The notes beneath the pieces were generated by a model. The model was not told the origin of the DNA. It made no database searches and was given only the letters and a program-made list of their open reading frames with translations. A DNA stretch of 64,000 nucleotides, from assembly GCA_027459505.1 (NCBI GenBank), contig DAIDIE010000031.1:62001-126000 (forward strand). The letters run 5' to 3'. The position numbers and the translations under genes were made by a program. Positions 25,535-34,787 of the stretch are shown one piece after another (position 1 is the first letter of the stretch; every line of letters starts with the position of its first letter). This DNA is from Acidobacteriota bacterium (lineage in GTDB: Bacteria > Acidobacteriota > Terriglobia > Terriglobales > SCQP01).

Positions 25535-27130
25535 TCATGCCCAGTAATCGCGATCCAGGGTGCGGTACTGGATGGCCTCCGAAAGGTGATCAGGCTGGAT
25601 GTTCTCGCTGGCCGCCAGGTCGGCGATGGTGCGTGAAACCTTCAGGATGCGGTCATGGGCGCGGGCGCTCAAGCCCATGCGCAGCACGGCTTTTTCCAGC
25701 AGGCGGCTGCATTCAGGGCTGAGATCGCAGTAGCGCGCCACATGGCGCGTGCTCATTTGTGCGTTGCAGAAGAGTTTCTGATTGCGGAAGCGCTCCAACT
25801 GGCGTTGCCGCGCGGCGGTTACCCGCTCGCGAATCGTTTGCGAGGTTTCTTCTCCGGCGCTGGATTTACGCAGATCCTGGTATTTCACCGCCGGAACATC
25901 AATGTGGATGTCGATGCGGTCGAGCAGCGGGCCGGAGATGCGGGATACATAGCGCTGAATCACCGGAGGCGTGCACTGACACTCCCGGCTGGGGTCATTG
26001 AAATATCCGCATGGACAGGGGTTCATGGCGGCGGCCAGCATGAAGCGCGCCGGGAAGGTCACTGAAGTGGCGGCGCGCACGATGGTGACGTGGCCGTCTT
26101 CCAGGGGTTGCCGCATCACTTCCAGCACGGTTCGCGGGAATTCGGGCAACTCATCGAGAAAGAGCAACCCATGGTGGGCCAGGCTGACCTCGCCGGGACG
26201 AGGCACGGTGCCTCCTCCGATCAGGCCGGCGTCGGAGATGGTGTGGTGCGGGGCGCGAAAGGGGCGGCAGCCAAGCAAGCCACGACCCTCCAGAACCCCG
26301 GCGACGCTGTGAATCTTGGTGGCCTCCAGAGCCTCTTCGAAGGTGAGGCCAGGGAGGATAGAGGGAATCCGGCGCGCCAGCATGGTCTTGCCCGATCCTG
26401 GGGGTCCGATCATCAGAATGTTGTGCCCGCCGGCGCAGGCCACCTCCAGGGCGCGCTTGGTAGTTTGTTGCCCCTTCACGTCGCTGAAATCATCAACGTA
26501 GTTGCGATTGTTCTCCAGCAATTCCTCGGGGTTGACTTTGACGGGCCGGGGTTCCGAGCGGCCATTTACCCAGTCGAGCACTTCGGGCAGATTGCGCGCG
26601 CCGTAGACGTTGACCCCTTGGACGACAGCGGCCTCGCAGGCATTAGCCTCGGGAACCACAAGGTTCTGGATCTGCAGGTTGCGCGCCAGCACGGCCATTG
26701 GCAAAGCGCCGCGCACCGGACGCACGGCGCCGTCCAGGGCAAGTTCGCCCACAAACAGGTAATCGGCAATGCCGTAAAGGCCGGCGCCCTCACTGCCTTC
26801 GGCACCGGCAGCGGCGCCACGCGGGCGCTGAATGGCGCCCCAGGCGCCCAGCAGGGCCACGACCATCGGGAGATCGAATCCCGAGCCTTCCTTTCGAACA
26901 CTGGCCGGTGCGAGGTTGATGATCACGTTGGCCGAGGGTGTCTCGTAGCCGCAGTTGCGCATGGCCGCCTTGAGGCGCTCGCGGCTTTCGCGCACCGCGG
27001 CGTCTGGAAGGCCGACAGTGGCGAACATGGCGTCCTCGCGATCTCGCGAGGTGGGTGATGTGTCGACTTCGACTTCTACCAGGGTGGAGTCAATGCCAAT
27101 TACGGAGGCGCTCAAAGTTTTGAAGAGCAT
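25535..27130 (-). CDS. comM: YifB/ComM-family Mg-chelatase-like AAA+ ATPase
   Basis: AAA+ protein of the Mg-chelatase-like group; the Vibrio and Haemophilus relative ComM is a branch-migration helicase used in natural transformation. An N-terminal ChlI-like (Lon-fold) domain (1-~170) is followed by Walker A GPPGSGKT at 242-249, Walker [11 protein letters not shown] and the paired-cysteine insert [15 protein letters not shown]. The C-terminal YifB tail ends in [18 protein letters not shown] 27130 gives the canonical start [13 protein letters not shown]. Together with comF in this window it fits DNA uptake, but the gene is widespread in non-competent bacteria. Confidence 0.94.
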   Translation of the reverse strand: MLFKTLSASVIGIDSTLVEVEVDTSPTSRDREDAMFATVGLPDAAVRESRERLKAAMRNCGYETPSANVIINLAPASVRKEGSGFDLPMVVALLGAWGAIQRPRGAAAGAEGSEGAGLYGIADYLFVGELALDGAVRPVRGALPMAVLARNLQIQNLVVPEANACEAAVVQGVNVYGARNLPEVLDWVNGRSEPRPVKVNPEELLENNRNYVDDFSDVKGQQTTKRALEVACAGGHNILMIGPPGSGKTMLARRIPSILPGLTFEEALEATKIHSVAGVLEGRGLLGCRPFRAPHHTISDAGLIGGGTVPRPGEVSLAHHGLLFLDELPEFPRTVLEVMRQPLEDGHVTIVRAATSVTFPARFMLAAAMNPCPCGYFNDPSRECQCTPPVIQRYVSRISGPLLDRIDIHIDVPAVKYQDLRKSSAGEETSQTIRERVTAARQRQLERFRNQKLFCNAQMSTRHVARYCDLSPECSRLLEKAVLRMGLSARAHDRILKVSRTIADLAASENIQPDHLSEAIQYRTLDRDYWA

Positions 27131-27220
27131 GAGACCGCGGTCCGCATGGGACCTCAATCGAGTACAACGCGGAGGCGGGGACACGGTCAATTCCCCCAGT
27201 CGGGGGGGATGGCGCCTAAA

Positions 27221-28327
27221 TTAGTGTTTTGAGGAAGCTGTTGCGTCGACAACGGCAGCTTCAGGACTGGAGGATGAGCCTGCAAAACGGTGTTGAACCC
27301 AGTACTGGCAGTAGTCAAGTACGCGGTTTTCCGCCCAGTAGGTGTCGTCACCCGGGACGGTGGAGCCCATGAAACCGCAATGGCCGCCATGGGGGGTGGG
27401 GTGAAAGTCAATGGCGGCATTGGCCCGCAGAAGCTGGCGGCTCTCGGCAGTGATGACGATAAAGGGATCGTCTTCGGCATGCAGGACCAGGGTGGGAATG
27501 CGAATACGGGAGACAAAGCGTGCCGCGCTGGCGCGGTGATAGTAGTCGACTGCATCCCGATATTCCGTAAGCGGTGCGGTGATGCGGTCGTCCCACTCGC
27601 GAATGGAGCTGATGGAGTTCAGCTCAGCGAGCATACGCGGTGGAATCAAGCCTGGCGCTTGTTCGGCTTTGCGGCGGATGCGGGCACGCAATCCACGCAG
27701 AAAGCGGCGTTCATACAGTAAATTGGCTCGCCGATGCAGGGCATCGGCGGAGGGCGCCAGATCCAGACAGGCGGAGATCACAGTGGCCGAGCGCACCCCC
27801 AGTTGGTGAAAGTTGTCGCCGGTTTCGCCGGCGTACTTCAGAACGATGTTGCCGCCCATGGAGAAGCCGCAGAGATGAATTTCCGTGACGCCAGGCCGTG
27901 CGCCCACCCACTCGACCACCCGCGCCAGATCACGGCTTAGGCCGGAATTGTAGAGAGTGCGGCAGTGCGCCTCAGAGCGGCCGCAACTGCGGACATTGGT
28001 GCGGATGACGTGGAAGCCCCGGCGGAAAGCCTTGGCCGCCGTGGTCAGCATGTAACCAGCTTCGCTGTGGCCCTCCAGGCCGTGCACCAGGATAAGAACA
28101 GGAGCGGGCAATGGCTGCCAATGGCAGCAGAGCAGCAAATCAACACCGCTCTCCACGTTCAAAAGGACGTCTTCGGAGCTCAACGGCAGAAGCGGCCGCG
28201 GCTTCAGGTAGGAGTAGATGGTATTGACGTGCCCCTGCCGCAGCCACCGTGGTGGCTCGTAAGGCTTGAGCTGAAAGCGGTCCACCCTTTCAGCATAGCG
28301 CGGGGTCCCGGTTCGCACAGCGACCAA
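27221..28327 (-). CDS. YheT-like alpha/beta hydrolase
   Basis: Alpha/beta-hydrolase of the YheT/ABHD group. The N-terminal signature PPRWLRQGHVNTIYSYL is followed by VLILVHGLEGHSEAGYM, the nucleophile elbow GFSMGGN, the acid in HAEDDPF and the base in HGGHCGF. Residues after about 345 are a non-conserved Ser/Ala-rich tail. The start is uncertain: TTG 28327 opens the frame, and GTG 28285 would begin directly at VDRFQLKPYEPP. It lies 16 bases after dnaA on the same strand. The natural ester substrate is unknown. Confidence 0.88.
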   Translation of the reverse strand: MVAVRTGTPRYAERVDRFQLKPYEPPRWLRQGHVNTIYSYLKPRPLLPLSSEDVLLNVESGVDLLLCCHWQPLPAPVLILVHGLEGHSEAGYMLTTAAKAFRRGFHVIRTNVRSCGRSEAHCRTLYNSGLSRDLARVVEWVGARPGVTEIHLCGFSMGGNIVLKYAGETGDNFHQLGVRSATVISACLDLAPSADALHRRANLLYERRFLRGLRARIRRKAEQAPGLIPPRMLAELNSISSIREWDDRITAPLTEYRDAVDYYHRASAARFVSRIRIPTLVLHAEDDPFIVITAESRQLLRANAAIDFHPTPHGGHCGFMGSTVPGDDTYWAENRVLDYCQYWVQHRFAGSSSSPEAAVVDATASSKH

Positions 28328-28343
28328 AGTCGTTGAAGATTGG

Positions 28344-29759
28344 TTAGTTGCTGAGCTTGTCGGCGAGCTGGATCAGCAGGCGCTGCAACTCCTTGTTGTC
28401 CTGCCGCTCCTGCTCGATCTTGCGGATCGAGTGCAATACAGTGGAGTGGTGCTTGCCGCCGTAAAAGCGGGCAATTTCAGGCAAGGAAGCCTCGGTGAGC
28501 TGTTTAGCCAGATACATGGCGATCTGCCGGGGAAAGACGATGTTTTTGGAGTTGTTGCGCGCCTTCAGGTCGGCAATCCGCATATTGAAATACTCGGCAA
28601 CTACCTTGCCAATGCCTTCAATATCTACCTTATGCTGCTGCTGGTCGAGAACGTGCCGCAGCGCCTCCTGGGCGACCTTGACGCTCACCGGCAAAGCCTT
28701 AACCGAACAGTAGGCCAGCAGCCGCACCAGCGCGCCCTCCAGCTCACGGATGTTGCTCTTGATATGGCGGGCAATGAATTCGGCAACTTCGGGCGGCAAC
28801 TCTGGAGTGGAGGCTTGGTTGACGCGCTCCGATTGCGCCTTCTGCATGAGAATGGCGATCTTGGTTTCCAGATCGGGAGGCTGAATATCGGCGATCAAAC
28901 CCCACTCAAAGCGCGACAGCATGCGCTCTTCCAGCTGCGAAAGTTCACGTGGCGGGCGATCGCTGGAAATGACGATCTGCTTCTCGGCGCCGTGAAGAGC
29001 GTTGAACGTATGAAAAAACTCTTCCTGAGTACGTTCCTTGTTGGCGATGAACTGAATATCGTCGATCAATAGAACGTCGACCAGACGATAACGGTCGCGA
29101 AAAGCGATCATCTGATCGTTGCGCAGAGCGCTGATCATTTCGTTGGTGAATTTCTCGCCGGTAACGTACTCGACCCGCAGCTGCGGATTGCGCAGTTTGG
29201 AGCGGTGGCCAATGGCCTGCATCAAATGGGTCTTGCCCATTCCTACTCCGCCATACAGGAACAGCGGGTTGTAGGCCTTGCCGGGCCGGTCGGCGCAGGC
29301 CTGTGCGGCGGCATGGGCGAACTGATTGGAGCCGCCAACCACGAACGTTTCGAAGGTGTAGCGGGAGTTGAGCGTGTTCACGACCGAATCGAAGTCGAGC
29401 CGGGTTTGCAGCGGCGATGAGGCGGCAGGCGCCGCTGGCCCAGCCGCGGACGGCGCGGCTGGTGACGGTAAGGCCGGACCGGCGCCGGTCTGCGATGTGC
29501 CGGCGCTGACGAAACAAATGTCGCTGATTTGGGTGTCGAGGTGGAGGGAGAGGATGGCTCGCTCCAGTTGCGGGCCGAACTTTTCCTTAACGCGCTGGAA
29601 ATCCGGGTTGGGGACCGCCACGAAGAGCGTGCCTTCATCGAGCCGTTCTTGCCGCGTCGGACGCAGCCAGGTGTTGAAACTGTGCGGATTCACCTGTTTT
29701 TGCACTTCGCCCAGGATCTGTTCCCAGGTGGTGCGACTCTTAGCCGTTGATTGCGCCAT
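28344..29759 (-). CDS. dnaA: Chromosomal replication initiator protein DnaA
   Basis: AAA+ initiator that binds DnaA boxes and opens the origin. Domain I (WEQILGEVQKQVNPHSFNTWL) is followed by a ~45-residue Ala/Pro-rich domain II linker, Walker A GGVGMGKT at 170-177, Walker B LLIDDIQFI, and the domain IV signature with HHSTVLHSIRKIEQ near the end. ATG 29759 with GAAAGAAC upstream gives 471 residues; 19 extra residues from an upstream ATG are Arg/Ser-rich and not DnaA-like. It faces away from rpmH across a region with a perfect DnaA box. Confidence 0.97.
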   Translation of the reverse strand: MAQSTAKSRTTWEQILGEVQKQVNPHSFNTWLRPTRQERLDEGTLFVAVPNPDFQRVKEKFGPQLERAILSLHLDTQISDICFVSAGTSQTGAGPALPSPAAPSAAGPAAPAASSPLQTRLDFDSVVNTLNSRYTFETFVVGGSNQFAHAAAQACADRPGKAYNPLFLYGGVGMGKTHLMQAIGHRSKLRNPQLRVEYVTGEKFTNEMISALRNDQMIAFRDRYRLVDVLLIDDIQFIANKERTQEEFFHTFNALHGAEKQIVISSDRPPRELSQLEERMLSRFEWGLIADIQPPDLETKIAILMQKAQSERVNQASTPELPPEVAEFIARHIKSNIRELEGALVRLLAYCSVKALPVSVKVAQEALRHVLDQQQHKVDIEGIGKVVAEYFNMRIADLKARNNSKNIVFPRQIAMYLAKQLTEASLPEIARFYGGKHHSTVLHSIRKIEQERQDNKELQRLLIQLADKLSN

Positions 29760-29937
29760 GTTCTTTCGACTACGCCGGCGAGGCCGGACGCTTTTCGTAC
29801 TCTCACTGCCCATCACGGGGGCCGCCGGGGGGCCGCCCCAAACGACTCCAACGAGACCACAAACAAAACGACGCGGCCAAGTCGTGCTTCGCAGTCTAGC
29901 AGTGACTTTCGGTGGCGCGCCAGCGGCTCAGGTGAAT

Positions 29938-29946
29938 TTATCCACA
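29938..29946 (+). promoter_or_regulatory. DnaA box
   Basis: Perfect 9-base consensus TTATCCACA, about 180 bases upstream of the dnaA start; it may act in origin function, dnaA autoregulation or both. Confidence 0.7.
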
Positions 29947-30238
29947 CACCTGTATGCCGTTTCTCACGGGTGCGGCCGCTGGGCACCGTCAGCCGGACTG
30001 AGACTTGGCGACGTTTGGGAGATGCTGGCCGTCTACGGCGACCGTCCCCGCGTCACCCAAAGGAACAAACCTGTGAGGGATGTTGTTTTACGACTTCGTT
30101 CATCGATTTGCAACCAAAAAAAAATGGCCGCGATTTTCGCGTGTTTGCGGCAGGCCGGGGGAACGCTTTCAGCCCTTGCGCGCGGTAGCGTTTTGGGCTA
30201 TAGCGAGTTCGGGCCGGAGATCCCGCCGGCGGGCTGGC

Positions 30239-30268
30239 TTGCCGGAGAGGGCGGCTCGGCGATATAAT
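30239..30268 (+). promoter_or_regulatory. Sigma-70 promoter of the rpmH operon
   Basis: TTGCCG (30239-30244), an 18-base spacer and a perfect TATAAT (30263-30268). It predicts a leader of ~160 bases before rpmH. Confidence 0.7.
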
Positions 30269-30437
30269 CGGGGTCTGAATCTACGGCCGGCTTTGCGACG
30301 TGTGGCGCGCCCTGCGAAGGGCCGCTCGCGGTAGATTCGCCCCCCTCACAATGGAGGATTTTCGGTGGGTGCCGTCCTCGGCGATCCAAGCCGGGGCGGA
30401 GCGCGCAAGCGGCTCTCTGTTTGTTTTAGGAAACATC

Positions 30438-30593
30438 ATGCCCAAGCGTACGTTTCAACCCAATCGCCGTCGCCGCTCGAAAACCCACGGATTCCGCGTC
30501 CGTATGCAGACCAAGAATGGCCGTGCCGTGCTGGCGCGCCGCCGCGCCAAAGGGCGCAAGCGCGTTGCGGTAAGCGCCGGGTATCGCGACTAG
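30438..30593 (+). CDS. rpmH: 50S ribosomal protein L34
   Basis: The 51-residue protein begins [20 protein letters not shown] and ends [14 protein letters not shown], the full L34 sequence pattern. ATG 30438 has AGGA seven bases upstream; the frame is open further left but those residues are unrelated. First gene of the conserved rpmH-rnpA-yidD-yidC-khpB order. Confidence 0.98.
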   Translation: MPKRTFQPNRRRRSKTHGFRVRMQTKNGRAVLARRRAKGRKRVAVSAGYRD

Positions 30594-30730
30594 AGTCGCA
30601 ACCGCACCAGACCGGCGGCCCGGCAAGTGCGCCTTGGCTGCCGGCTGCGCCTTGCCCGGCCCGGGATGGCCAGCTGTTCACTGTTTCGCCGCCGCTGCGA
30701 GGGGCCGCTCTGGCAGTGGGAGTTCCACTG

Positions 30731-31117
30731 ATGGCCGCCTCTGACATTAACGCGGTAACTGCCGGCTGGCGTGCCAGCCGCCTTCGCCGCCCGGCTGAGT
30801 ACCGCGCTGTCTACCAGGACGGGCGGCGGTATTTCAGCCCTCATTTCATCTGGTTTGCGCGCCCCCTGCCCACGCAACAGTCCAGCCGGTTTGGAATGAC
30901 AACACCGCGCAAGCTGGGCACCGCGGTGGAGCGCAACCGCATCCGCCGCCGCTTGCGTGAAGCACTGTTGTGCTCCTGGACGACGGTTCCTCCAGGATGG
31001 GAGTTGGTTTTTAATCCGCGGCGTTCCGTGCTGAACGCGCCTTTCGCGGAGTTGCAGTCCGAGGTGCTCCAGGCGGTGCGCCGGCTGGTGCTGCCGACAG
31101 CGGGAGAGCGGTCATGA
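30731..31117 (+). CDS. rnpA: Ribonuclease P protein component
   Basis: Basic protein cofactor of RNase P for tRNA 5' processing. The RNR signature is [12 protein letters not shown], preceded by [20 protein letters not shown] and [18 protein letters not shown] 30731 has GGGAG eight bases upstream and gives 128 residues. The intervening 137 bases after rpmH are GC-rich without a gene. It overlaps yidD by four bases (ATGA). Confidence 0.95.
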   Translation: MAASDINAVTAGWRASRLRRPAEYRAVYQDGRRYFSPHFIWFARPLPTQQSSRFGMTTPRKLGTAVERNRIRRRLREALLCSWTTVPPGWELVFNPRRSVLNAPFAELQSEVLQAVRRLVLPTAGERS

Positions 31118-31323
31118 AAGCCGTTCTGCTGGCGGTTTTGCGTTTTTACAAGAACGCAATCAGTCCATGGTTGCCGGCCGCCTGCCGGTTTTATCCGACT
31201 TGCAGCGAGTACGCCATGGAAGCCGTCGAGCGCTACGGAGCGCTGCATGGTTTATGGCTGGCGGCGCGGCGGCTGGCCCGCTGCCATCCGTTTCATCCCG
31301 GAGGATTCGATCCGGTACGCTAA
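31114..31323 (+). CDS. yidD: Membrane protein insertion efficiency factor YidD
   Basis: A 69-residue protein with the family core [29 protein letters not shown] and [11 protein letters not shown], including the two conserved cysteines. It overlaps rnpA by four bases and precedes yidC, its functional partner in inner-membrane protein insertion. Confidence 0.97.
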   Translation: MKAVLLAVLRFYKNAISPWLPAACRFYPTCSEYAMEAVERYGALHGLWLAARRLARCHPFHPGGFDPVR

Positions 31324-31413
31324 TGGAAGCGTCCCTTGGCCAGGAACTGCCGCCTCCGCGGACGCGGAAAGCGGCTGAAAAATCAGCGCTTGCAAGTTGT
31401 GCGAGTCCGCCAT

Positions 31414-31421
31414 GGAGAAGG
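31414..31421 (+). promoter_or_regulatory. Shine-Dalgarno deciding the TTG start of yidC
   Basis: GGAGAAGG lies 5-8 bases before TTG 31426 and has no other start in range, which is why yidC is not begun further upstream. Confidence 0.6.
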
Positions 31422-31425
31422 CGAT

Positions 31426-33138
31426 TTGAACGAGGACACAAGTTTTAATAAGCGATTGCTGTTGGCGTTTCTTTTATCCGGCGCGGTCTTTCTGTTGGCG
31501 CTGCCCTGGATCACGCCTAAGCCCGCGAAAAAGCAGGTCGCCGCGCCCAAACAGCGGCAGCAGCAATTAGCCACCCAGCCGGGTGCGGCCAGCGCGCCGC
31601 AAACCGCGGCCAAAGCGACTCCACTTCCCGTTACCCCGCCGGCCACCGCCAACATTCAGGACAGCGCGCAGAAGGCGATCACCGTGGAAACGCCAACCTT
31701 TCGCGTCGTCTTCACCAATCGCGGCGGGAGTGTTCTCTCCTGGGTACTTCGCGATTACAAGGACGCGGCGGGGCGGCCACTGGATCTGGTCAGCCAAAAA
31801 TTCGGCAATACCTTTGGCCGGCCGCTGGACCTGCACCTCTCCGACGGCAACCTGCAAGAGCAGGTCAACAATGCACTCTACCGGGTGACTGTAACGCCCG
31901 GCGCGGATGGCGCTCAGACGGTCTTGCTGCAATGGGCACAGGGCGGCAGCGCGGTCGAGAAGCGAATCGTGTTCGGGAAGGGGTACATCGTAAAAGTGCA
32001 TGCCGCCGTAACACGGAACGGCGAAGGCGTCCCCGCGAGCTTGTTCTGGCCCGGCGATTTCGGCGATCGCGCCAGCCCCAACAACTACGAGAAGGAGCAG
32101 GTGGTCGAGGCGGCTGGTCAGGACGTGAATACCACCCTGGGCGCCAAAACCCAGGGCGGCAAGATCACCACCCAGGAATTTAACTTCGTGGGCATCGAAG
32201 ACACCTACTTCGCGTCGATTTTCCTGCCGGCGCATGGCGGCGCCTTTTCGCTGACCATTCAGAAGAACTGGTTCATTCCCAACGCCGCGAATCCAGTGCC
32301 CAACGACCCATCCAACAAGGGCAAAAAATCGGTTCCCACGGCGGGGGTAGCGGTGGGTGGCGGGAGCACCGTCGACTTCCACCTGTTTGTTGGACCCAAG
32401 CGGCTCGACCTGCTGCGCTCCATTGATCCGCAAATGGGCAAGCTCGTCGATTTCGGCTGGTTCGGCTTTGTGGCCGAGCCCATCTTCCTGTGGATGCACT
32501 GGACTTATATCCACTGGATCCACAACTATGGCTGGGCGATCGTCTTTCTCACTTTCGTGATCACCATCGCCATCTTTCCGTTCCGCCTCAAAGCGCAACG
32601 CAGCCAGGTGCGCATGGCCGAACTGCAGCCCAAGGTTCAGCCGATCAACGACAAGATCAAGCGCCTGCCCATGCGCGATCCCCGCCGTCAGCAACTGCAG
32701 GCCGAGATCATGAAGGTCTACCAGGACGAGGGTGTAAATCCATTGGGAGGCTGCTTGCCCATGCTGCTCCCGTGGCCCATCCTGTTTGGGTTCTGGAAGG
32801 TACTGGACAACGCCATTGAGCTGCGGCAGGCGCCCTGGATCGGCTACCTGCACGATCTGTCGGCCCGGGATCCCTATTACATTCTGCCGATCCTCATGGT
32901 GATCATCCAGTTCTGGACCATGCAGCTGATGCCAATGCCTCCAGGGCAGGACGCTATGCAGATGAAGATGATGCGTTACATCATGCCACTTGCCATGGCT
33001 TACATTTTCTTCTTTCTGCCGGCGGGTGTGAACCTCTATTATCTGACCAGCACGGCGCTGGGCGCGGCGCAGCAGATTCTGCTCAACAAGAAACTGGCCC
33101 CCATGCCGGCGGTGGCCAAAGCCGCACGCAAGCGGTGA
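31426..33138 (+). CDS. yidC: Membrane protein insertase YidC
   Basis: Inner-membrane insertase acting alone or with SecYEG. A first membrane helix lies at ~9-27 (KRLLLAFLLSGAVFLLALPW), followed by a large periplasmic beta domain (~80-340) and the C-terminal five-helix core, with the cytoplasmic hairpin rich in Lys/Arg/Gln (RLKAQRSQVRMAELQPKVQ). The tail is basic. TTG 31426 is proposed as the start because GGAGAAGG (31414-31421) sits at the right distance and the membrane helix then begins nine residues in; the frame is open to 31336. At 570 residues it is the long Gram-negative form. Confidence 0.95.
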   Translation: MNEDTSFNKRLLLAFLLSGAVFLLALPWITPKPAKKQVAAPKQRQQQLATQPGAASAPQTAAKATPLPVTPPATANIQDSAQKAITVETPTFRVVFTNRGGSVLSWVLRDYKDAAGRPLDLVSQKFGNTFGRPLDLHLSDGNLQEQVNNALYRVTVTPGADGAQTVLLQWAQGGSAVEKRIVFGKGYIVKVHAAVTRNGEGVPASLFWPGDFGDRASPNNYEKEQVVEAAGQDVNTTLGAKTQGGKITTQEFNFVGIEDTYFASIFLPAHGGAFSLTIQKNWFIPNAANPVPNDPSNKGKKSVPTAGVAVGGGSTVDFHLFVGPKRLDLLRSIDPQMGKLVDFGWFGFVAEPIFLWMHWTYIHWIHNYGWAIVFLTFVITIAIFPFRLKAQRSQVRMAELQPKVQPINDKIKRLPMRDPRRQQLQAEIMKVYQDEGVNPLGGCLPMLLPWPILFGFWKVLDNAIELRQAPWIGYLHDLSARDPYYILPILMVIIQFWTMQLMPMPPGQDAMQMKMMRYIMPLAMAYIFFFLPAGVNLYYLTSTALGAAQQILLNKKLAPMPAVAKAARKR

Positions 33139-33159
33139 TCAGAGTTCAGGAGACCATCC

Positions 33160-33675
33160 ATGCCCGCTGAGACAACGACGAACACGCCATCGCTGGAGGC
33201 GAGGCTGCGCGAGTTCCTGGACACCGTACTGCGCGAGAGCGGCCTCAGGCTCGCCTATCAGGTCCGCTCAGCTCCCGCCGAGGCTGACGTGCAGGGTCTG
33301 ATTGTCGATTTTGAGGGGCCCGATGCCGGGCAGTTGCTCGGTGAGGATGGCGAGTTGCTGCGCGGTCTGGAGCACCTGGCGTTTGAAATTCTGCAGCTCG
33401 GCAGCGAGGAGCACGAACGCGTTCTCTTTGATTGCCAGCATCGCCGCATGCTGCGCATGAGCGAATTGCGGATGGCCGCCACGATGGCTGCGGAACGCGT
33501 CCAGAAGACGGGCTTACCCTACGAGTTCGGCCCCATGAGCTCTCGCGAGCGCCGTATTGTGCATCTGGCGCTGCGCGGGGTTGCCGGCGTGATCAGTGAA
33601 AGCGAGGGAGTAGGCTCGCAACGCCACATTGTGCTGCGTTCCAGCGCACCGCAACGGCCCAAAGCGCGGCGCTGA
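33160..33675 (+). CDS. khpB: KhpB/Jag-like KH-R3H RNA-binding protein
   Basis: A KH-II domain at about 30-105 is followed by an R3H domain (MSSRERRIVHLAL...GVISESEG) to ~155. The Jag-N domain found in Firmicutes is absent, leaving 171 residues. GGAG lies before ATG 33160. It closes the rpmH-rnpA-yidD-yidC-khpB operon; KhpA, its usual partner, is encoded at 21601-21849. Confidence 0.92.
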   Translation: MPAETTTNTPSLEARLREFLDTVLRESGLRLAYQVRSAPAEADVQGLIVDFEGPDAGQLLGEDGELLRGLEHLAFEILQLGSEEHERVLFDCQHRRMLRMSELRMAATMAAERVQKTGLPYEFGPMSSRERRIVHLALRGVAGVISESEGVGSQRHIVLRSSAPQRPKARR

Positions 33676-33844
33676 GGCGACCATACGAGCTATGGCCGGG
33701 TCGAACTGGGTTTCGGGTTCGAGACCGCAGGCCGACTGTATTCCCTTGCTCACGCACCGCTGGCGCTTGGGGAACCCGGGCCCCCATCCGTGAGCTTCGG
33801 CCAGAATAAAGGCGTCCGTGCCGTCTGGCCTAAACGCTGACCGC

Positions 33845-34195
33845 TCACTCGATTTCCACGTCGATATCTTCACTGGCGCTGGCGCCCTCGGTACAGCGAT
33901 CAGGCACATCGTCGGCATCCTGCCCAGCCACCGCGACCTTTTGCACCGGTTCCAATTGCTGCACTGAACGCTCGACAACCTCATCGCGCGGCAGTTCTCC
34001 CGCGCCCGGGCCCGGTTCATTCTGCCAGGAATCGGCATCCCCTGGCGTGTAGGTGGCGGTCACCACCGCCTCTCCGGAGATTGGCGGGGCTACGGTGAAC
34101 GGATCGTGGGCCACGCCGTCCACACCCTTGCGGTCCTGGGGAAATGCCACCTTGTAGGGCTGCGCCTGCGGGGGATGAACCGTCCTCTCTTCCAT
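33845..34195 (-). CDS. Small acidic protein of unknown function
   Basis: A 116-residue soluble protein rich in Asp, Glu, Pro and Val, with no cysteine-metal motif apart from a single Cys and no membrane segment. A strong GGAGG six bases before ATG 34195 argues that it is translated. It lies downstream of the redoxin gene on the same strand but behind a terminator. I do not recognise the family; the low complexity of the second half suggests a partly disordered protein. Confidence 0.6.
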   Translation of the reverse strand: MEERTVHPPQAQPYKVAFPQDRKGVDGVAHDPFTVAPPISGEAVVTATYTPGDADSWQNEPGPGAGELPRDEVVERSVQQLEPVQKVAVAGQDADDVPDRCTEGASASEDIDVEIE

Positions 34196-34240
34196 CGCAC
34201 ACCTCCAGAAAGAGTGGGATGCACCGCTGATGGGTGGAGG

Positions 34241-34263
34241 AAAAAAAGGCCGCGCCGCGGCCT
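34241..34263 (-). terminator. Terminator of the redoxin gene
   Basis: On the minus strand AGGCCGCG and CGCGGCCT pair around a very short loop and are followed by TTTTTTT. Confidence 0.78.
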
Positions 34264-34276
34264 AATTCTTGCTCTC

Positions 34277-34783
34277 TCAACCTGGGCGCATGGCCGGAAC
34301 GCCACTCTCGCCAGCGAAAAGATCCGCTGGAATGTCCTGAGCGCCCTGCGCCGCCGCAAGGGCCATCGCGTTGAATTCGGCTTTATGGAAGCCGCTGACT
34401 GTCCTTTCAATATTGCCCGTGCTGTCAATCCAGAAGAGCGTGGGAACGTGCGTCAGGCCGTAGGCATTCGACACCGGGTAAGTGCCGGCGCTGTCCAACA
34501 AAATAGGGAAGGTGATTCCGTAGCGGCGCACGAACTCCCGCGTTTCCCGCTCTCCGTCCTGAGAAATGCCCACCACGCGAACGGATCCCCGGGAGGCATA
34601 TTCTTGCGCCAGCCGCTCCAAATAGGGAAAGCTGAACTGGCAGACGGGGCAGGAAACCTTAAAGAACGCCAGTAGAACCGGACCGGTCCGCAGCAATGTC
34701 TGCAAGGAGACGCGTTCCTGCTCGTTGATGAGGTAGGGAAGGCTGAAGTTCGGGGCCGCTTGGCCAGGCTGCAAGGCGGACAT
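34277..34783 (-). CDS. Thioredoxin-fold redoxin (AhpC/TSA/TlpA-like)
   Basis: Thioredoxin-fold protein with the active-site motif CPVC (FFKVSCPVCQFSFPYL, near residue 45), GISQDGERETREFVRRY and the cis-proline loop THVPTLFWID. It has no signal peptide, so it probably acts in the cytosol as a peroxiredoxin-like or disulfide reductase. It starts four bases downstream of the DHH gene stop, so the two are co-transcribed. The exact substrate is not determinable. Confidence 0.88.
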   Translation of the reverse strand: MSALQPGQAAPNFSLPYLINEQERVSLQTLLRTGPVLLAFFKVSCPVCQFSFPYLERLAQEYASRGSVRVVGISQDGERETREFVRRYGITFPILLDSAGTYPVSNAYGLTHVPTLFWIDSTGNIERTVSGFHKAEFNAMALAAAQGAQDIPADLFAGESGVPAMRPG

Positions 34784-34787
34784 GGCC

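Larger units (their letters stand above)
29760..30437. other. oriC: dnaA-rpmH divergent region, candidate replication origin
   Basis: A 678-base gene-free stretch between dnaA (-) and rpmH (+). It has a perfect DnaA box TTATCCACA at 29938-29946, an A-run near 30116-30124 next to T/A-richer sequence, and the rpmH promoter near its right end. I find only one perfect box, fewer than a typical oriC, so this is a candidate rather than a call. The dnaA-rpmH junction is a frequent origin position, and gene orientation is largely divergent around it. Confidence 0.45.

Noticed and set aside
26090-27058. 322-codon antisense frame over the yifB gene
   Set aside because: No domain, His/Gly-rich artefact composition, and the sense strand has all YifB motifs.
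31567-32853. 428-codon antisense frame over yidC
   Set aside because: Same reason; the sense protein is a clear YidC.
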